A model generated the notes under the pieces. The model was not told the origin of the DNA. It made no database searches and saw only the letters and a program-made list of their open reading frames with translations. Positions 42,787-53,651 of a stretch of DNA of 64,000 bases are shown here, piece by piece. The stretch comes from Pseudomonas sp. IAC-BECa141. GTDB taxonomy: Bacteria > Pseudomonadota > Gammaproteobacteria > Pseudomonadales > Pseudomonadaceae. The position numbers and the translations under genes are program-made. The DNA is taken from contig NZ_CP065410.1 in NCBI RefSeq assembly GCF_020544405.1, positions 4,464,001-4,528,000 of the forward strand. Reading direction: 5' to 3'. Every line of letters begins with the position of its first letter. Position 1 is the first letter of the stretch.

Positions 42787-43530
42787 TTACATGTACATCC
42801 CGCCGTTAACCGGGATTGTAGCCCCGGTCACGTATGCCGCACCGTCGGATGCAAGAAAAGCGACCACGGACGCGATCTCTTGAGCCTGTCCCAGACGGCC
42901 CAGCGGAATCTGCGTCTGCAAGGCTTCACGCTGTGCTTCAGGCAGTTCGCGGGTCATATCGGTGTCGATGAACCCTGGGGTTACCGAGTTGACCGTAATT
43001 GATCGCGAACCGACTTCGCGCGCCATGGCACGGCTGAAACCTTCCAGACCGGCCTTGGCGGCTGCATAGTTTACTTGGCCAGCGTTGCCCATGGCACCCA
43101 CCACCGAGCCAATACTGATAATTCGGCCCCAACGCGCCTTGGTCATGCCGCGCAGAACGCCTTTGGACAGGCGATACAGACTGTTCAGGTTGGTATCGAT
43201 CACGTCGTACCACTCGTCGTCTTTCATACGCATCATCAGGTTATCGCGGGTGATGCCGGCATTGTTGACCAGAATCGCCACCGGCGCCCCGAACTGCTCC
43301 TGAATGTTCGCCAGCACTGCGCTGACCGATTCGTCACTGGTGACGTTCAGTTCGAAACCTGCGCCCTGAATGCCGTTTTCCTTCAGGGTCGCAGCAATGC
43401 GCTCGGCGCCCGAAGCGGAAGTCGCGGTGCCAACAACGATGGCACCCTGACGGCCCAGTTCCAGTGCGATAGCCTGGCCGATGCCACGGCTTGCGCCGGT
43501 GACCAGTGCAACTTTACCTTGCAGACTCAT
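42787..43530 (-). CDS. fabG: 3-oxoacyl-ACP reductase
   Basis: A 247-residue SDR that reduces 3-ketoacyl-ACP with NADPH. Motifs: TGASRGIGQ, NNAGITRDN, ISIGSVVGAMGN (Ser) and YAAAKAG (Tyr, Lys). The ATG at 43530 has AGGAG 8 nt upstream, 16 nt after fabD; a longer frame overlapping fabD is rejected. Ends GGMYM as typical FabG. Confidence 0.97.
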   Translation of the reverse strand: MSLQGKVALVTGASRGIGQAIALELGRQGAIVVGTATSASGAERIAATLKENGIQGAGFELNVTSDESVSAVLANIQEQFGAPVAILVNNAGITRDNLMMRMKDDEWYDVIDTNLNSLYRLSKGVLRGMTKARWGRIISIGSVVGAMGNAGQVNYAAAKAGLEGFSRAMAREVGSRSITVNSVTPGFIDTDMTRELPEAQREALQTQIPLGRLGQAQEIASVVAFLASDGAAYVTGATIPVNGGMYM

Positions 43531-43546
43531 GCAAGCTTCTCCTGAT

Positions 43547-44485
43547 TCAGACAGCCGCTGCACGAGCGGCAGCGAAAGCGTCTGGGGTATTGAGGTTGGA
43601 AGTCGAAACGCCCTCGGCGCAACGTTTGTTCAGACCGGCCAGCACCTTGCCAGGGCCGCACTCGACCAGATTGGTCGCGCCTTTGGCGGCCAAGGTCTGT
43701 ACGGACTCGACCCAGCGAACCGGCTTGTAGAGCTGTTCGAGCAGATCACGCTTCAGGGTTTCCAGATCCGCCGGCACCTGAGCGCTGACGTTCTGTACCA
43801 CAGGGATCTGCGGTGCCTGCCAGTCGATGGCAGCAATGGATTCCGCGAAGCGCTCGGCAGCCGGACGCATCAGTTCACAGTGCGACGGCACGCTGACCGG
43901 CAGCGGCATGGCACGCTTGGCGCCACGGGCCTTGCAACCTTCGATGGCGCGGTCTACTGCCGCCTTGGCACCGGCGATCACCACCTGGCCCGGGGAGTTG
44001 AAGTTCACCGCGCTGACCACTTCGCCTTGCGCCGCTTCAGCGCAGGCAGCGAGAACGTCGGCATCTTCCAGACCAAGGATGGCAGCCATGCCGCCCTGCC
44101 CCGCTGGAACAGCTTCCTGCATCAACTGGCCACGGCGCTCGACGAGCTTCACCGCGTCCGCCAGGCTCAGGCTGCCGGCGGCAACCAGCGCGCTGTATTC
44201 ACCCAGGCTGTGACCGGCAACAAAGGCCGGACGCGCACCACCTTCCGCCAGCCACAGACGCCACAGGGCGATCGAGGCGGTCAGAATGGCCGGTTGGGTT
44301 TTGTCGGTTTGATTAAGCAGCTCTTCCGGGCCCTGCTGGGTCAGCGCCCACAGGTCGTAGCCCAGAGCATCGGATGCTTCTTTGAAAGTTTCGAGGATCA
44401 GTGGATATTGCGCGCCCAGCTCGGCCAGCATGCCGTGGGACTGCGAACCCTGTCCTGGAAAGACGAATGCGAGGGAAGCAGACAT
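43547..44485 (-). CDS. fabD: Malonyl-CoA:ACP transacylase
   Basis: A 312-residue enzyme that loads malonate onto ACP. The nucleophile Ser is in AGHSLGEYSAL, with GQGSQ near the N-terminus (FPGQGSQSHGM) and the His in SVPSHCELM. It is followed by fabG after 16 nt and preceded by plsX 125 nt upstream. Confidence 0.97.
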   Translation of the reverse strand: MSASLAFVFPGQGSQSHGMLAELGAQYPLILETFKEASDALGYDLWALTQQGPEELLNQTDKTQPAILTASIALWRLWLAEGGARPAFVAGHSLGEYSALVAAGSLSLADAVKLVERRGQLMQEAVPAGQGGMAAILGLEDADVLAACAEAAQGEVVSAVNFNSPGQVVIAGAKAAVDRAIEGCKARGAKRAMPLPVSVPSHCELMRPAAERFAESIAAIDWQAPQIPVVQNVSAQVPADLETLKRDLLEQLYKPVRWVESVQTLAAKGATNLVECGPGKVLAGLNKRCAEGVSTSNLNTPDAFAAARAAAV

Positions 44486-44610
44486 GTAACAAGCCCCTAA
44501 TGATCTTGTCGTCGGAAAAATGGCATCCCGCTAGTGGGACGCAAGAAACTGACAGTTGGATGGCCCTTTGAACCGGGCGGTCACATTTAAGCATTGTCCG
44601 ACGAAAACGC

Positions 44611-45621
44611 CTAAGACAACAAATCCTCCAGACGGCCGTGCAGGCGCTCGGGAAGATTCTCCTGAATCTCGATAAGCGCCCGCTGAATGGCACTCTGAAA
44701 TCCCTGAACCCCGGCCGAACCGTGACTTTTAACGACAATACCCTGCAAACCGAGGAAGCTTGCGCCGTTATGTCGCGCCGGCGCCAGATCAGCCTGCAGA
44801 CGTTTCATCAATGGCAGCGCCAGTGCACCGACGACGCGCGATGCCAGGTTTTTCTTGAACAACGCCTCGATGCGCGCAGCAATCATGGTCGCCAGGCCTT
44901 CGCTGGACTTGAGCAGGATATTGCCGACAAAACCGTCGCAAACCACCACATCCGCCTCGCCGCGATACAAACCGTCGCCCTCGATGAAACCGATGTAATT
45001 GACGCCCCGGGCAGCCTGCAGCAACGTCGCGGCCAGCTTGACTTGCTGATTGCCCTTGATGTCTTCGGTGCCGATATTCAGCAATGCGACTCGAGGGCGG
45101 GCAATGCCCAGCGTTTGCGCCGCCACGGACCCCATCACGGCGAACTGCAAAAGATGCTCGGCGCTGCAATCGACGTTGGCGCCCAGATCGAGCAGCTGAC
45201 AGTAGCCCTTCTGAGTAGGGATCGCCGCGACCATGGCTGGACGGTCGATTCCGGGCAGGGTCTTGAGCACAAATCGCGACAGAGCCATCAACGCACCGGT
45301 ATTGCCGGCGCTGACACAAGCCTGGACCTTGCCATCACGCAGCAACTCGAGGGCGACACGCATCGACGAGTCCGGCTTGCCACGCAGGGCCTGGGCAGGT
45401 TTTTCGTCCATGGTGATGACTTCGGACGCCGGAACAATCGTCAGGCGCGCGCGATCGGCAGCCGATTGGCCGGTGATCAATTCTTCAAGAAGGGAGGGTT
45501 GACCGACGAGGGTCAGGTGCAGCGAGGGCGTAGCAGAAAGGCAAGCAAGGCTGGCCTGAACAATGCTGCGGGGACCGAAGTCCCCGCCCATTGCGTCAAT
45601 CGCGATGACTTGAGCGGACAA
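44611..45621 (-). CDS. plsX: Phosphate acyltransferase PlsX
   Basis: A 336-residue enzyme making acyl-phosphate from acyl-ACP for phospholipid synthesis. Typical segments are '[12 protein letters not shown]', '[14 protein letters not shown]', '[14 protein letters not shown]', '[11 protein letters not shown]' and '[16 protein letters not shown]'. It follows rpmF by 4 nt, the conserved rpmF-plsX-fab order. The gap to fabD (125 nt) shows no terminator. Confidence 0.96.
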   Translation of the reverse strand: MSAQVIAIDAMGGDFGPRSIVQASLACLSATPSLHLTLVGQPSLLEELITGQSAADRARLTIVPASEVITMDEKPAQALRGKPDSSMRVALELLRDGKVQACVSAGNTGALMALSRFVLKTLPGIDRPAMVAAIPTQKGYCQLLDLGANVDCSAEHLLQFAVMGSVAAQTLGIARPRVALLNIGTEDIKGNQQVKLAATLLQAARGVNYIGFIEGDGLYRGEADVVVCDGFVGNILLKSSEGLATMIAARIEALFKKNLASRVVGALALPLMKRLQADLAPARHNGASFLGLQGIVVKSHGSAGVQGFQSAIQRALIEIQENLPERLHGRLEDLLS

Positions 45622-45625
45622 GTGA

Positions 45626-45808
45626 TTACTCGTCAGCGCCCTTGTCGATCACTTTACGGCCACGGTATACGCCTTCTGGCGATACGTGGTGACGCAGGTG
45701 AACTTCACCAGTGGTTTTTTCTACAGACAGAGTGCTAGCCTCGAGAGCGTCGTGCGAACGGCGCATGTCACGGGCAGAGCGGGATTTTTTGTTCTGCTGA
45801 ACAGCCAT
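45626..45808 (-). CDS. rpmF: 50S ribosomal protein L32
   Basis: A 60-residue ribosomal protein ([19 protein letters not shown] start, '[15 protein letters not shown]' end). Fully conserved length and context (yceD-rpmF-plsX). No zinc cysteines are present, as in other gamma-proteobacteria. Confidence 0.97.
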
Positions 45809-45821
45809 AATTGATTAACTC

Positions 45822-46349
45822 CTAAACGTTTGGGTCACGCTTTAACTGCGCCAATACACTGAACGGGTTGGACCGCGTTACCTCGTCCTCGCTCGGTTCG
45901 GGCTCATCTGCTCCCGCCGGCTGCTGGCATTCTTCCGGATGATGAGCAGGCACAATGGGCAAGGCGAGCAGAAGCTCCTCCTCGATCAGTGACTGCAGAT
46001 CCAATGGATCTTCGCCCAGTTCCAGCACGTCATAACCTTTCGGTAACGACTGGGTATTCGCACCCTCCTTCACTACAGCGTAACTGCATTCGCTGTGGAT
46101 CGGCAGGGTGACCAGCTCAAGACAACGCTGGCAAACCATTTTGACTTCGGTGTCGATAAAGCTGTGGATCACCACAGATTTACGTTCATCTCGTTCAAAA
46201 ACGAATTTTGCCTGCACCGTACCGACATCGTCGGAAAGCGGGTCGCAGAGTCTCTTCAAATCGGCCAGCAGCAGTTCACCTTGAAGGGTGGTGCCACGGT
46301 CAGCCAATTTGCGCGGGTCAACGTGAGGTGGAATCGGGTCATTCAACAT
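45822..46349 (-). CDS. yceD: YceD/DUF177 family protein
   Basis: A 175-residue protein of the YceD family, linked to 23S rRNA processing or accumulation and always beside rpmF. It has the CxxC in MVCQRCLELV and a second Cys pattern near the end ('HHPEECQQP'). The ATG at 46349 (MLNDPIPPHVDPRKLADRG) is preferred over one eight codons upstream because relatives start here. It begins the yceD-rpmF-plsX-fabD-fabG operon and is divergent from maf. Confidence 0.92.
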   Translation of the reverse strand: MLNDPIPPHVDPRKLADRGTTLQGELLLADLKRLCDPLSDDVGTVQAKFVFERDERKSVVIHSFIDTEVKMVCQRCLELVTLPIHSECSYAVVKEGANTQSLPKGYDVLELGEDPLDLQSLIEEELLLALPIVPAHHPEECQQPAGADEPEPSEDEVTRSNPFSVLAQLKRDPNV

Positions 46350-46455
46350 AGGCGCAGCATTATAGGGATGCACCCACCCATGTCAAAGGAAATTGTGCCC
46401 TGTCCGTCACTTGCGCGGCTCCGCTAGAATCTGTCGCCTGCCTCAGGAGATGCGA

Positions 46456-47034
46456 ATGCTGCCTTTATTACTCGCTTCAAGCTCGACCTATCGTCGGGAA
46501 TTGCTCAGCCGTCTGCACCTGCCGTTCGTCTGTAGCTCGCCGGATATCGATGAAAGCCGTCGCCCGGACGAGTCAGCCCTCGAACTGGTCAAGCGCCTCG
46601 CCGAACAAAAAGCCCGAGCCCTGGCCGCCAGCCACCCCACTCACCTGATCATCGGCTCCGACCAGGTTGCCGTACTCGGCGAGCGCATCATCGGCAAGCC
46701 CCACACCTTCGAAAAAGCCCGCGAACAACTGATGGCCGCCAGCGGCGCCAGCGTGACCTTTCTCACCGGCCTTGCCCTGCTCAACAGCCAGACCGGCCAC
46801 TGCCAGGTCGACTGCGTGCCTTTTACCGTGCATATGCGCGTACTGGATCAGGCCCGCGTCGAGCGCTATCTGCACGCCGAGCAACCCTACGACTGCGCCG
46901 GCAGCTTCAAAGCCGAAGGACTGGGCGTGAGCCTGTTTCAATCCACCGAAGGACCGGACGCAACCAGCCTGATCGGCCTGCCACTGATTCGCCTGATCGA
47001 CATGCTGCTGGCCGAAGGCGTACAGATTCCCTGA
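46456..47034 (+). CDS. Maf-family nucleotide pyrophosphatase (YceF type)
   Basis: A 192-residue house-cleaning pyrophosphatase that hydrolyses modified nucleoside triphosphates; the YceF subgroup prefers m7GTP. Motifs: LLASSSTYRRELL, ESRRPDESA, IIGSDQVAVL and YDCAGSFKAEGLG. AGGAG lies 6 nt before the ATG at 46456; an ATG two codons earlier is too close. It faces yceD and converges on sppA with a two-way terminator between. Confidence 0.92.
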   Translation: MLPLLLASSSTYRRELLSRLHLPFVCSSPDIDESRRPDESALELVKRLAEQKARALAASHPTHLIIGSDQVAVLGERIIGKPHTFEKAREQLMAASGASVTFLTGLALLNSQTGHCQVDCVPFTVHMRVLDQARVERYLHAEQPYDCAGSFKAEGLGVSLFQSTEGPDATSLIGLPLIRLIDMLLAEGVQIP

Positions 47035-47041
47035 CCCACAA

Positions 47042-47067
47042 AAAAACCGGCTCTCAGGCCGGTTTTT
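47042..47067. terminator. Two-way terminator between maf and sppA
   Basis: AAAAACCGGC (47042-47051) pairs with GCCGGTTTTT (47058-47067); T runs flank on both strands. It serves the plus-strand maf gene and the minus-strand sppA gene. Confidence 0.9.
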
Positions 47068-47081
47068 CTTGCAGCATTCGA

Positions 47082-48071
47082 TCAGCGTAACGACGGGCCG
47101 CTGAAACCCATCCACATTGCCAGTTTCTCGGCAACGCTGGCACCCAGCTTCTTCGAAAAGCGGTCGAACGGCGATTCCTGAACGGTGAAGTCCACCAGTT
47201 CCTTTTCGCCAATCACGTCGCGCGCCACCGAACTGGCATTACCCAGCCCATCGATCAACCCCAGCGGCAGCGCCTGTTCGCCAGACCAGACCAGCCCGGA
47301 GAACAACTCCGGATGATCCTTGTCTTTCAAGCGATCGCCACGCCCTTGCTTGACGCTGTTGATGAACTGCTTGTGCGTGGTATCCAGCACGCTCTGCCAG
47401 AACGCCGTTTCTTCCGGCTTCTGCGGCTGGAACGGGTCGAGGAACGCCTTGTGTTCGCCGGAGGTATAGGTGCGACGCTCGACGCCAAGCTTCTCCATGG
47501 TGCCGACAAACCCATAACCGGCCGCCGTCACGCCAATGGAACCCACCAGACTGGCCTTGTCGGCATAGATCTGATCCGCCGCGCTGGCGATGTAATAGGC
47601 ACCGGAAGCGCCCAGGTCGGAAATCACCGCGTACAGCTTGGTATCCGGATGCAGACCGCGCAGGCGCTTGATCTCGTCATACACATAACCCGACTGCACC
47701 GGACTTCCGCCCGGACTGTTGATGCGCAGGATCACGCCCTTGACCTTCTTGTCCTCAAACGCCGCGCGCAGACTACCGACAATATTGTCGGCGCTGGCAG
47801 GCTCTTTATCGGCAATCATGCCGGTGACGTCGATCAGTGCGGTGTAGTTCGGACCGCGAGTGGCGCTTTTTTCCATGTCCATCAACGGCGTGAACAGAAT
47901 CAACGCAACAAACAGATAAACAAAGGTCAGCAACTTGAAGAAAATGCCCCAGCGCCGCGACCGACGCTGCTCCTGCACGCCAGCCAGCAGTGTCTTCTCC
48001 AGCAGCTTCCAGCTTTTCGCATCACCGTCGTCGGCAGTTGCCTTGGCCGGTGCTTTCCATTCGTCGGTCAT
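47082..48071 (-). CDS. sppA: Signal peptide peptidase SppA (short form)
   Basis: A 329-residue S49 peptidase with one membrane helix (residues 45-65) and the Ser/Lys dyad: Ser in VISDLGASGAYYIAS and Lys in YADKASLVGSIGV. It degrades leftover signal peptides. The ATG at 48071 is preferred over a GTG three codons upstream. It follows a phosphatase gene by 24 nt, as in P. aeruginosa (rluC-phosphatase-sppA order). Confidence 0.94.
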   Translation of the reverse strand: MTDEWKAPAKATADDGDAKSWKLLEKTLLAGVQEQRRSRRWGIFFKLLTFVYLFVALILFTPLMDMEKSATRGPNYTALIDVTGMIADKEPASADNIVGSLRAAFEDKKVKGVILRINSPGGSPVQSGYVYDEIKRLRGLHPDTKLYAVISDLGASGAYYIASAADQIYADKASLVGSIGVTAAGYGFVGTMEKLGVERRTYTSGEHKAFLDPFQPQKPEETAFWQSVLDTTHKQFINSVKQGRGDRLKDKDHPELFSGLVWSGEQALPLGLIDGLGNASSVARDVIGEKELVDFTVQESPFDRFSKKLGASVAEKLAMWMGFSGPSLR

Positions 48072-48095
48072 GCCATCCACCCCAGCAAAAACGTA

Positions 48096-48758
48096 TTAGG
48101 CCTGCTTCTCCAGCCAGGCGTGCAATTCGGAAAAATGGTCGATCGACAGTCGCGGCGCAAACTGCTGCAGCGATTCGATCGATTGCGCGCCATAACTGAC
48201 CGCCACCGAATCCATCCCCGCATTGCGCGCCATCAACAGATCGAAGGACGAATCGCCGACCATCAGCGCCTGCCCGGCACGCACACCGCAATGCGCAAGG
48301 ATCTGCTCCAGCATCAGAGGGTGCGGCTTGCTCGCAGTTTCATCGGCAGCGCGGGTGATATCGAAATAATCTTCCCAGCCATTGGCCTTGAGCACCCGAT
48401 CCAGACCGCGACGGTTCTTGCCAGTCGCGACAGCCAGGTGATAGCCCTGCTCGCGAAACGACGCCATCGACTCGACTACACCTTCGAACAACGGCGAGGG
48501 TACGGCTTCTGCAGCGATGTAGTGATCGGCGTAATACTCGCGGAACAAGGTCATTTCCGCATCGCTGATTTCCGGATACAAGGTACGAATCGCCTCGGGC
48601 AAACCCAGACCGATGATGCCTTTGACGGCAAGGTCATCACGCAACTCGAAACCTGAACGCCCGGACGCCGAGTGCATTGCCTCGACAATCCGATGAATGG
48701 AATCGGCCAGCGTGCCGTCCCAATCGAAAATCAGCAGTTTGTAATCAAATGGGCGCAC
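48096..48758 (-). CDS. HAD-IA phosphatase (Gph-like)
   Basis: A 220-residue HAD hydrolase with the nucleophile Asp in [12 protein letters not shown], motif II in [11 protein letters not shown] and motif III/IV Lys and [14 protein letters not shown]. It resembles phosphoglycolate phosphatases, but the substrate could also be another sugar phosphate or nucleotide. It overlaps the end of rluC by 14 nt. Confidence 0.9.
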   Translation of the reverse strand: MRPFDYKLLIFDWDGTLADSIHRIVEAMHSASGRSGFELRDDLAVKGIIGLGLPEAIRTLYPEISDAEMTLFREYYADHYIAAEAVPSPLFEGVVESMASFREQGYHLAVATGKNRRGLDRVLKANGWEDYFDITRAADETASKPHPLMLEQILAHCGVRAGQALMVGDSSFDLLMARNAGMDSVAVSYGAQSIESLQQFAPRLSIDHFSELHAWLEKQA

Positions 48759-49707
48759 TCAATCGCTCCACAGTCTTGGCCCACATTTCATCGACCGGGG
48801 CCTGCAACTTGAGTTCACCACCATCGGGCAGCGGCACGGTCAGCATGTAAGCGTGCAGGAACAGGCGCTTGCCGCCCAGATCACGGATTTCCTTACTGAA
48901 ACTGTCATCGCCGTATTTGGTGTCACCGGCAATGCAGTGCCCGGCGTGCAACGTGTGGACGCGGATCTGGTGCGTGCGGCCGGTGATCGGCTTGGCTTCG
49001 ATCAAAGTGGCAAAATCGCCAAAGCGACGCAGGACCTTGAACACGGTCACAGACTCCTTGCCCTCCTCCTCATCGACCTCGACCATGCGCTCCCCGGAGC
49101 GCAGATTGCTCTTGCCGAGCGCGGCCCGGACTTGCTTGATCGAGGTCGCCCAGTTGCCGCGAACCAGTGCCATGTAGCGCTTGTCGACACCGTCACCGCG
49201 CAACGCGGCATGCAAGTGGCGCAACATGCTGCGCTTTTTGGCGATCATCAGCAGACCGGAGGTGTCGCGATCGAGACGGTGAACCAGCTCGAGTTCCTTG
49301 GCATCGGGGCGCAACTGACGAAAGGCTTCGATAACGCCGTAATTCAGGCCGCTGCCACCGTGAACCGCAATGCCGGCGGGCTTGTTGATCACGATCAGAG
49401 ACTTGTCTTCGTAGACAATCGAGGCTTCCAGGCGCTGCAGCAGGCCTTGAGCCAAAGGCACCGGTTCGTCACGCTCAGGCACGCGAACCGGCGGCACGCG
49501 CACGATATCGCCGGCCTGCAGCTTGTATTCGGGCTTGATCCGACCTTTGTTCACGCGCACTTCGCCTTTGCGCAAAATGCGATAAATCAAGGTCTTGGGC
49601 ACACCTTTGAGCCGGGCGAGGAGAAAATTGTCGATTCGTTGGCCGGCATATTCCGGCGAGACCTCAAGCAGTTGAACGCCTGGAGTCGTAGGGGCAGTAG
49701 TCGTCAT
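48745..49707 (-). CDS. rluC: 23S rRNA pseudouridine synthase RluC
   Basis: A 320-residue enzyme that makes pseudouridine at positions 955, 2504 and 2580 of 23S rRNA. It has an N-terminal S4 RNA-binding domain (residues 17-75, '[20 protein letters not shown]') and the RluA catalytic domain with Asp in [11 protein letters not shown]. It is divergent from rne across a 700-nt region, as in E. coli and P. aeruginosa. Confidence 0.96.
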   Translation of the reverse strand: MTTTAPTTPGVQLLEVSPEYAGQRIDNFLLARLKGVPKTLIYRILRKGEVRVNKGRIKPEYKLQAGDIVRVPPVRVPERDEPVPLAQGLLQRLEASIVYEDKSLIVINKPAGIAVHGGSGLNYGVIEAFRQLRPDAKELELVHRLDRDTSGLLMIAKKRSMLRHLHAALRGDGVDKRYMALVRGNWATSIKQVRAALGKSNLRSGERMVEVDEEEGKESVTVFKVLRRFGDFATLIEAKPITGRTHQIRVHTLHAGHCIAGDTKYGDDSFSKEIRDLGGKRLFLHAYMLTVPLPDGGELKLQAPVDEMWAKTVERLSAPI

Positions 49708-49736
49708 GGCGCGGATAATAACAATTTTTTATGGAA

Positions 49737-49765
49737 TTGAAGCACTTAATCATTGCTGCTATAGT
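49737..49765 (+). promoter_or_regulatory. Sigma-70 promoter of rne
   Basis: TTGAAG (49737-49742), 17-bp spacer, TATAGT (49760-49765). Start near 49772, giving a leader of about 635 nt, as expected for an autoregulated RNase E gene. Confidence 0.75.
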
Positions 49766-49771
49766 CGCGAA

Positions 49772-50406
49772 CGCCGCCAAAAGCGGCCTGGACAGCGGAA
49801 CCACGGTCAAAAACCGGCCCTGACCAACGCAATTCACCAGGACGCGAGGCCGTCCTACGGGGCTTTTGCTACGTAACGGTGGAGTTTGCAGCTGTAACAA
49901 GCGCAGGTGACATGAGGCCTGAATCACGCCGCAAAGCAGAGTTTTCACTCGCCACGCGAGCCATATTCACGGCCAGTTCACAAAGTGCAGTCAGCCGCGG
50001 ATGACCCCGAGCGAAGGCTCCGGAAACACCGCCTGAATTAGCCATGATGCGTGACCTCCCCTTTCGGAGCTCACGGTAAATGCCAACCCGCTGCGGATTC
50101 TGCGCGCGGCAGCACCCGAATTATCAGGGATACGTGTAGGGTGGAGATGCACAACCGCTGGACTGTGTAGCAACAGGCTTTATCAAGACGCTTCATCTCG
50201 TCCACAGCCACCGGTTGATTCCTCCTCCTGACTGAGTGCTTAAGTAGCCACAGCAAGCAGGACGCGTACGTCGCGATAACGGCCCAATTGGCCGGACATC
50301 GCTGGACACGGGAATGGCCAACCACTCCCGACGCACCTGACACCGACCGTGAGAAGTCGTGTGTGCCGAACGCCGTTTCCGGCAGCCCGGAAACCGACGG
50401 TACTAC
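49772..50406 (+). ncRNA. Long structured 5' leader of rne
   Basis: No protein gene lies between rluC and rne. The leader is the site of RNase E feedback in other bacteria, and a conserved rne leader RNA (rne-II type) is described in Pseudomonas (recalled). A hairpin with stem GTTTCCGG (50375-50382) and CCGGAAAC (50387-50394) ends 12 nt before the ATG. The full fold was not computed. Confidence 0.6.
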
Positions 50407-53400
50407 ATGAAAAGAATGCTGATTAACGCAACTCAACCCGAAGAGTTGCGTGTTGCACTGGTAGATGGCCAGCGCCTCTACGACCTGGACATCGAATCCG
50501 GTGCACGCGAGCAGAAAAAGGCCAACATCTATAAGGGCCGCATCACTCGCATCGAACCAAGCCTTGAGGCTGCCTTTGTCGATTTCGGCTCCGAGCGCCA
50601 CGGCTTCCTGCCCCTCAAAGAAATCTCCCGCGAATACTTCAAGAAAGCCCCTGAAGGCCGCGTCAACATCAAGGACGTCCTGAGCGAAGGCCAGGAAGTC
50701 ATCGTCCAGGTCGAAAAAGAAGAACGTGGCAACAAGGGCGCAGCCCTGACCACCTTCATCAGCCTGGCCGGTCGTTACCTCGTTCTGATGCCGAACAACC
50801 CGCGTGCCGGCGGCATCTCCCGCCGCATCGAAGGCGAAGAGCGCAACGAACTGCGTGAAGCCCTGAACGGTCTGGTCGCTCCAGCCGACATGGGCCTGAT
50901 CGTGCGCACTGCTGGCCTTGGCCGCAGCAGCGAAGAAATGCAGTGGGACCTCGATTACCTGCTGCAACTCTGGACCGCCATCAAGGAAGCCTCGCTGGAT
51001 CGTTCCGCGCCGTTCCTGATCTACCAGGAAAGCAACGTCATCATCCGCGCCATCCGCGACTACCTGCGCCAGGACATCGGCGAAGTGCTGATCGACAGCG
51101 TTGAAGCCCAGGACGAAGCCCTGACCTTCATCCGCCAGGTGATGCCGCAGTACGCCAGCAAGATCAAGCTGTACGAAGACAGCGTTCCGCTGTTCAACCG
51201 CTTCCAGATCGAAAGCCAGATCGAGACCGCTTTCCAGCGCGTCGTCGAACTGCCGTCCGGCGGCTCTATCGTCATCGATCCGACCGAAGCCCTGGTGTCC
51301 ATCGACATCAACTCGGCACGCGCCACCAAAGGCAGCGACATCGAAGAAACCGCCCTGCAGACCAACCTGGAAGCGGCCGAAGAAATCGCCCGTCAGTTGC
51401 GCCTGCGCGACATCGGCGGCCTGATCGTCATCGACTTCATCGACATGACCCCTGCCAAGAACCAGCGCGCCGTGGAAGAGAAAGTCCGCGAATGCCTGGA
51501 AGCCGACCGCGCCCGTGTGCAGATCGGCCGCATCTCGCGCTTCGGCCTGCTGGAAATGTCCCGTCAGCGCCTGCGTCCTTCGCTCGGCGAAAGCAGCGGC
51601 ATCGTCTGCCCGCGCTGCAGCGGCACCGGCATCATCCGTGACGTCGAATCGCTCTCTCTGGCGATCCTGCGCTTGATCGAAGAAGAAGCCCTGAAAGACC
51701 GCACCGCCGAAGTTCGCGCTCAAGTGCCGATCCCGGTGGCCGCGTTCCTGCTCAACGAAAAACGCAACTCGATCACCAAGATCGAATTGCGCACCCGCGC
51801 CCGCATCGTCATCCTGCCGAACGATCACCTCGAAACCCCGCATTTCGAAGTTCAGCGCCTGCGTGACGACAGCCCGGAAGCCGCGACCAACCAGTCCAGC
51901 TACGAAATCGCTGCCGCTGCCGCCGATGTCGAAGACGTCCAGCCAGCCGCCGCGACCCGCACCCTGGTTCGCCAGGAAGCCGCGGTCAAGACCGCTCCGT
52001 CCCGCGCCAACGCTCCGGTTCCGACCGAAGTCGCCGCGCCGGCCCCGGCACCTGCTCCGGTTGCCGCGCCAGAACCAAGCCTGTTCAAAGGCTTGGTGAA
52101 GTCGCTGGTCAGCCTGTTCGCCACCAAGGAAGAGCCTGTTGCGCCGGTTGTGGTTGAAAAACCTGCCACCGAGCGTCCGGCCCGCAACGAAGAGCGTCGC
52201 AACGGTCGTCAGCAGAGCCGCAACCGTAACGGTCGCCGCGATGAAGAACGCAAGCCGCGCGAAGAACGTGCACCGCGTGAAGAACGCGCCCCACGTGAGC
52301 CGCGTGAAGAGCGTCAACCACGCGAAGTCCGCGAGCCACGCGAATCCCGTGACGAAGCACCGACAGCCCGCGCAGAACGCGCACCGCGCGCGCCTCGTGA
52401 AGAACGTGCACCACGTGCCCCGCGTGAAGATCGCAAGCCACGTGGCGAGCGTGAAGAACGCGTACGCGAACTGCGCGAGCCTCTGGATGCCGCTCCCGCC
52501 GTTGCTGCCGCCGCCACCGCTGAAGAGCGTCCGGCCCGTCAGCCGCGTGAAGAACGTGCGCCACGTCCTGCGCGTGAAGAGCGTCAGCCGCGCGCCGAAC
52601 AGGCCGCTGCCGCTGTCGCCGAAGAAGAGACCAACATTAACGAAGAGCAACTGCCGGAAGACGGTTCGGAGAACGCCGAAGGCGATCGTCCACGCCGCCG
52701 CTCCCGTGGTCAGCGTCGTCGCAGCAACCGTCGCGAACGTCAGCGTGATGCCAATGGCAACGTGATCGAAGGTTCGGAAGAATCCGAGTCCGGCGAAAAC
52801 GCTCAAGCGCCAAGCACTGCCGATCTGGCCGCTGGTCTGGCTGTTACCGCTGCTGTTGCCAGCACCGTGATCAGCGCTCCGGCTGAAGCTCAGGCCCATG
52901 AACAAGCTGAACGCGCCACCGCTGCCACTCTGGAAACTGCTCCAGCAGAAGCGCCGGTCGTTGAAGCAACCACTCCGGTAGAAGTAGTTGCCGCTCCGGA
53001 AGTCGAAGTGGCTCCGGCTCGCGAAGCTCAGCCCCTGGTTGAAGCGGCCGCTGAACCAGCGGTGACCTTCGAAGCACCAGCCGCAGTCGAAGAGTCGGTT
53101 GTCGAGACCGTCGCTGAAACCGTGACCGAAACCGTTCGTGAAGTTCGCGAAGAACAGACCGCTTTCAACTGGGTCGCCGAGCCGGCTGTCGCTGAAACAC
53201 CAGCGCCAGTGGTCCAAGCGCCTGCTGTTGAAGAAGCCAAGGCTGTCGAGCCAGCAGTGGTTGCCGAACCGGCACCGGTCGTTGAAGCCCCAGCGGTTGA
53301 AGCGCCAGTGGTCGCCGAAGCACCTGCCCCGGTAGTTGAAGCGGCTCCACTTGTCGCCCCGGTCAGCGCCCTGACCCCAAGCGGCCGCGCACCTAACGAC

Positions 53401-53637
53401 CCGCGTGAAGTGCGTCGTCGCAAGCGTGAAGAAGAGCGTCTGCAGAAGGAAGCGGAACTGGCTGCCGCTGCCGCCGCTGCTCCAACTGCCGAAGTGATCG
53501 AGGCAGCGCCTGCCCCGGTCGCTGAAGAAGTTGCCGTTGAAGCCGTGATTGCCGAAGCTCCACGCTCCGTTCAGGAAGCGGTCGAGCAACACGAAGAGGC
53601 CCAGGAAAAAGAACACGAGCCTAAACCCCTCGTCTGA
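50407..53637 (+). CDS. rne: Ribonuclease E
   Basis: A 1076-residue endonuclease and degradosome scaffold. The catalytic half has an S1 domain (about residues 35-120), catalytic Asp300 (VSIDINSA) and Asp343 (VIDFIDM), and the Zn-link CPRC (401-404). The C-terminal half is disordered: an amphipathic membrane-anchoring helix near 557-575 ([14 protein letters not shown]), Arg-rich tandem motifs of the REER type (about 600-735), an Arg-rich RNA-binding patch ([18 protein letters not shown], about 760-785), a long Ala/Glu/Pro/Val region and a conserved [14 protein letters not shown] segment near 1000. The ATG at 50407 ([15 protein letters not shown]) is the family start; no strong ribosome site precedes it, and a hairpin does. 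A strong terminator follows. Confidence 0.97.
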   Translation: MKRMLINATQPEELRVALVDGQRLYDLDIESGAREQKKANIYKGRITRIEPSLEAAFVDFGSERHGFLPLKEISREYFKKAPEGRVNIKDVLSEGQEVIVQVEKEERGNKGAALTTFISLAGRYLVLMPNNPRAGGISRRIEGEERNELREALNGLVAPADMGLIVRTAGLGRSSEEMQWDLDYLLQLWTAIKEASLDRSAPFLIYQESNVIIRAIRDYLRQDIGEVLIDSVEAQDEALTFIRQVMPQYASKIKLYEDSVPLFNRFQIESQIETAFQRVVELPSGGSIVIDPTEALVSIDINSARATKGSDIEETALQTNLEAAEEIARQLRLRDIGGLIVIDFIDMTPAKNQRAVEEKVRECLEADRARVQIGRISRFGLLEMSRQRLRPSLGESSGIVCPRCSGTGIIRDVESLSLAILRLIEEEALKDRTAEVRAQVPIPVAAFLLNEKRNSITKIELRTRARIVILPNDHLETPHFEVQRLRDDSPEAATNQSSYEIAAAAADVEDVQPAAATRTLVRQEAAVKTAPSRANAPVPTEVAAPAPAPAPVAAPEPSLFKGLVKSLVSLFATKEEPVAPVVVEKPATERPARNEERRNGRQQSRNRNGRRDEERKPREERAPREERAPREPREERQPREVREPRESRDEAPTARAERAPRAPREERAPRAPREDRKPRGEREERVRELREPLDAAPAVAAAATAEERPARQPREERAPRPAREERQPRAEQAAAAVAEEETNINEEQLPEDGSENAEGDRPRRRSRGQRRRSNRRERQRDANGNVIEGSEESESGENAQAPSTADLAAGLAVTAAVASTVISAPAEAQAHEQAERATAATLETAPAEAPVVEATTPVEVVAAPEVEVAPAREAQPLVEAAAEPAVTFEAPAAVEESVVETVAETVTETVREVREEQTAFNWVAEPAVAETPAPVVQAPAVEEAKAVEPAVVAEPAPVVEAPAVEAPVVAEAPAPVVEAAPLVAPVSALTPSGRAPNDPREVRRRKREEERLQKEAELAAAAAAAPTAEVIEAAPAPVAEEVAVEAVIAEAPRSVQEAVEQHEEAQEKEHEPKPLV

Positions 53638-53651
53638 TTCCAAACGCCACT

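Noticed and set aside
52200..52620. Repeated CGTGAAGAACG-like units as a CRISPR or tandem DNA repeat
   Set aside because: They encode the in-frame REER repeats of RNase E, with no constant repeat-spacer pattern.
50071..53643. Very long open frame antisense to rne (about 1190 codons)
   Set aside because: It mirrors the rne coding frame; its sequence is an artefact of high GC and the Arg/Ala/Glu-rich rne tail, with no family match and no ribosome site.
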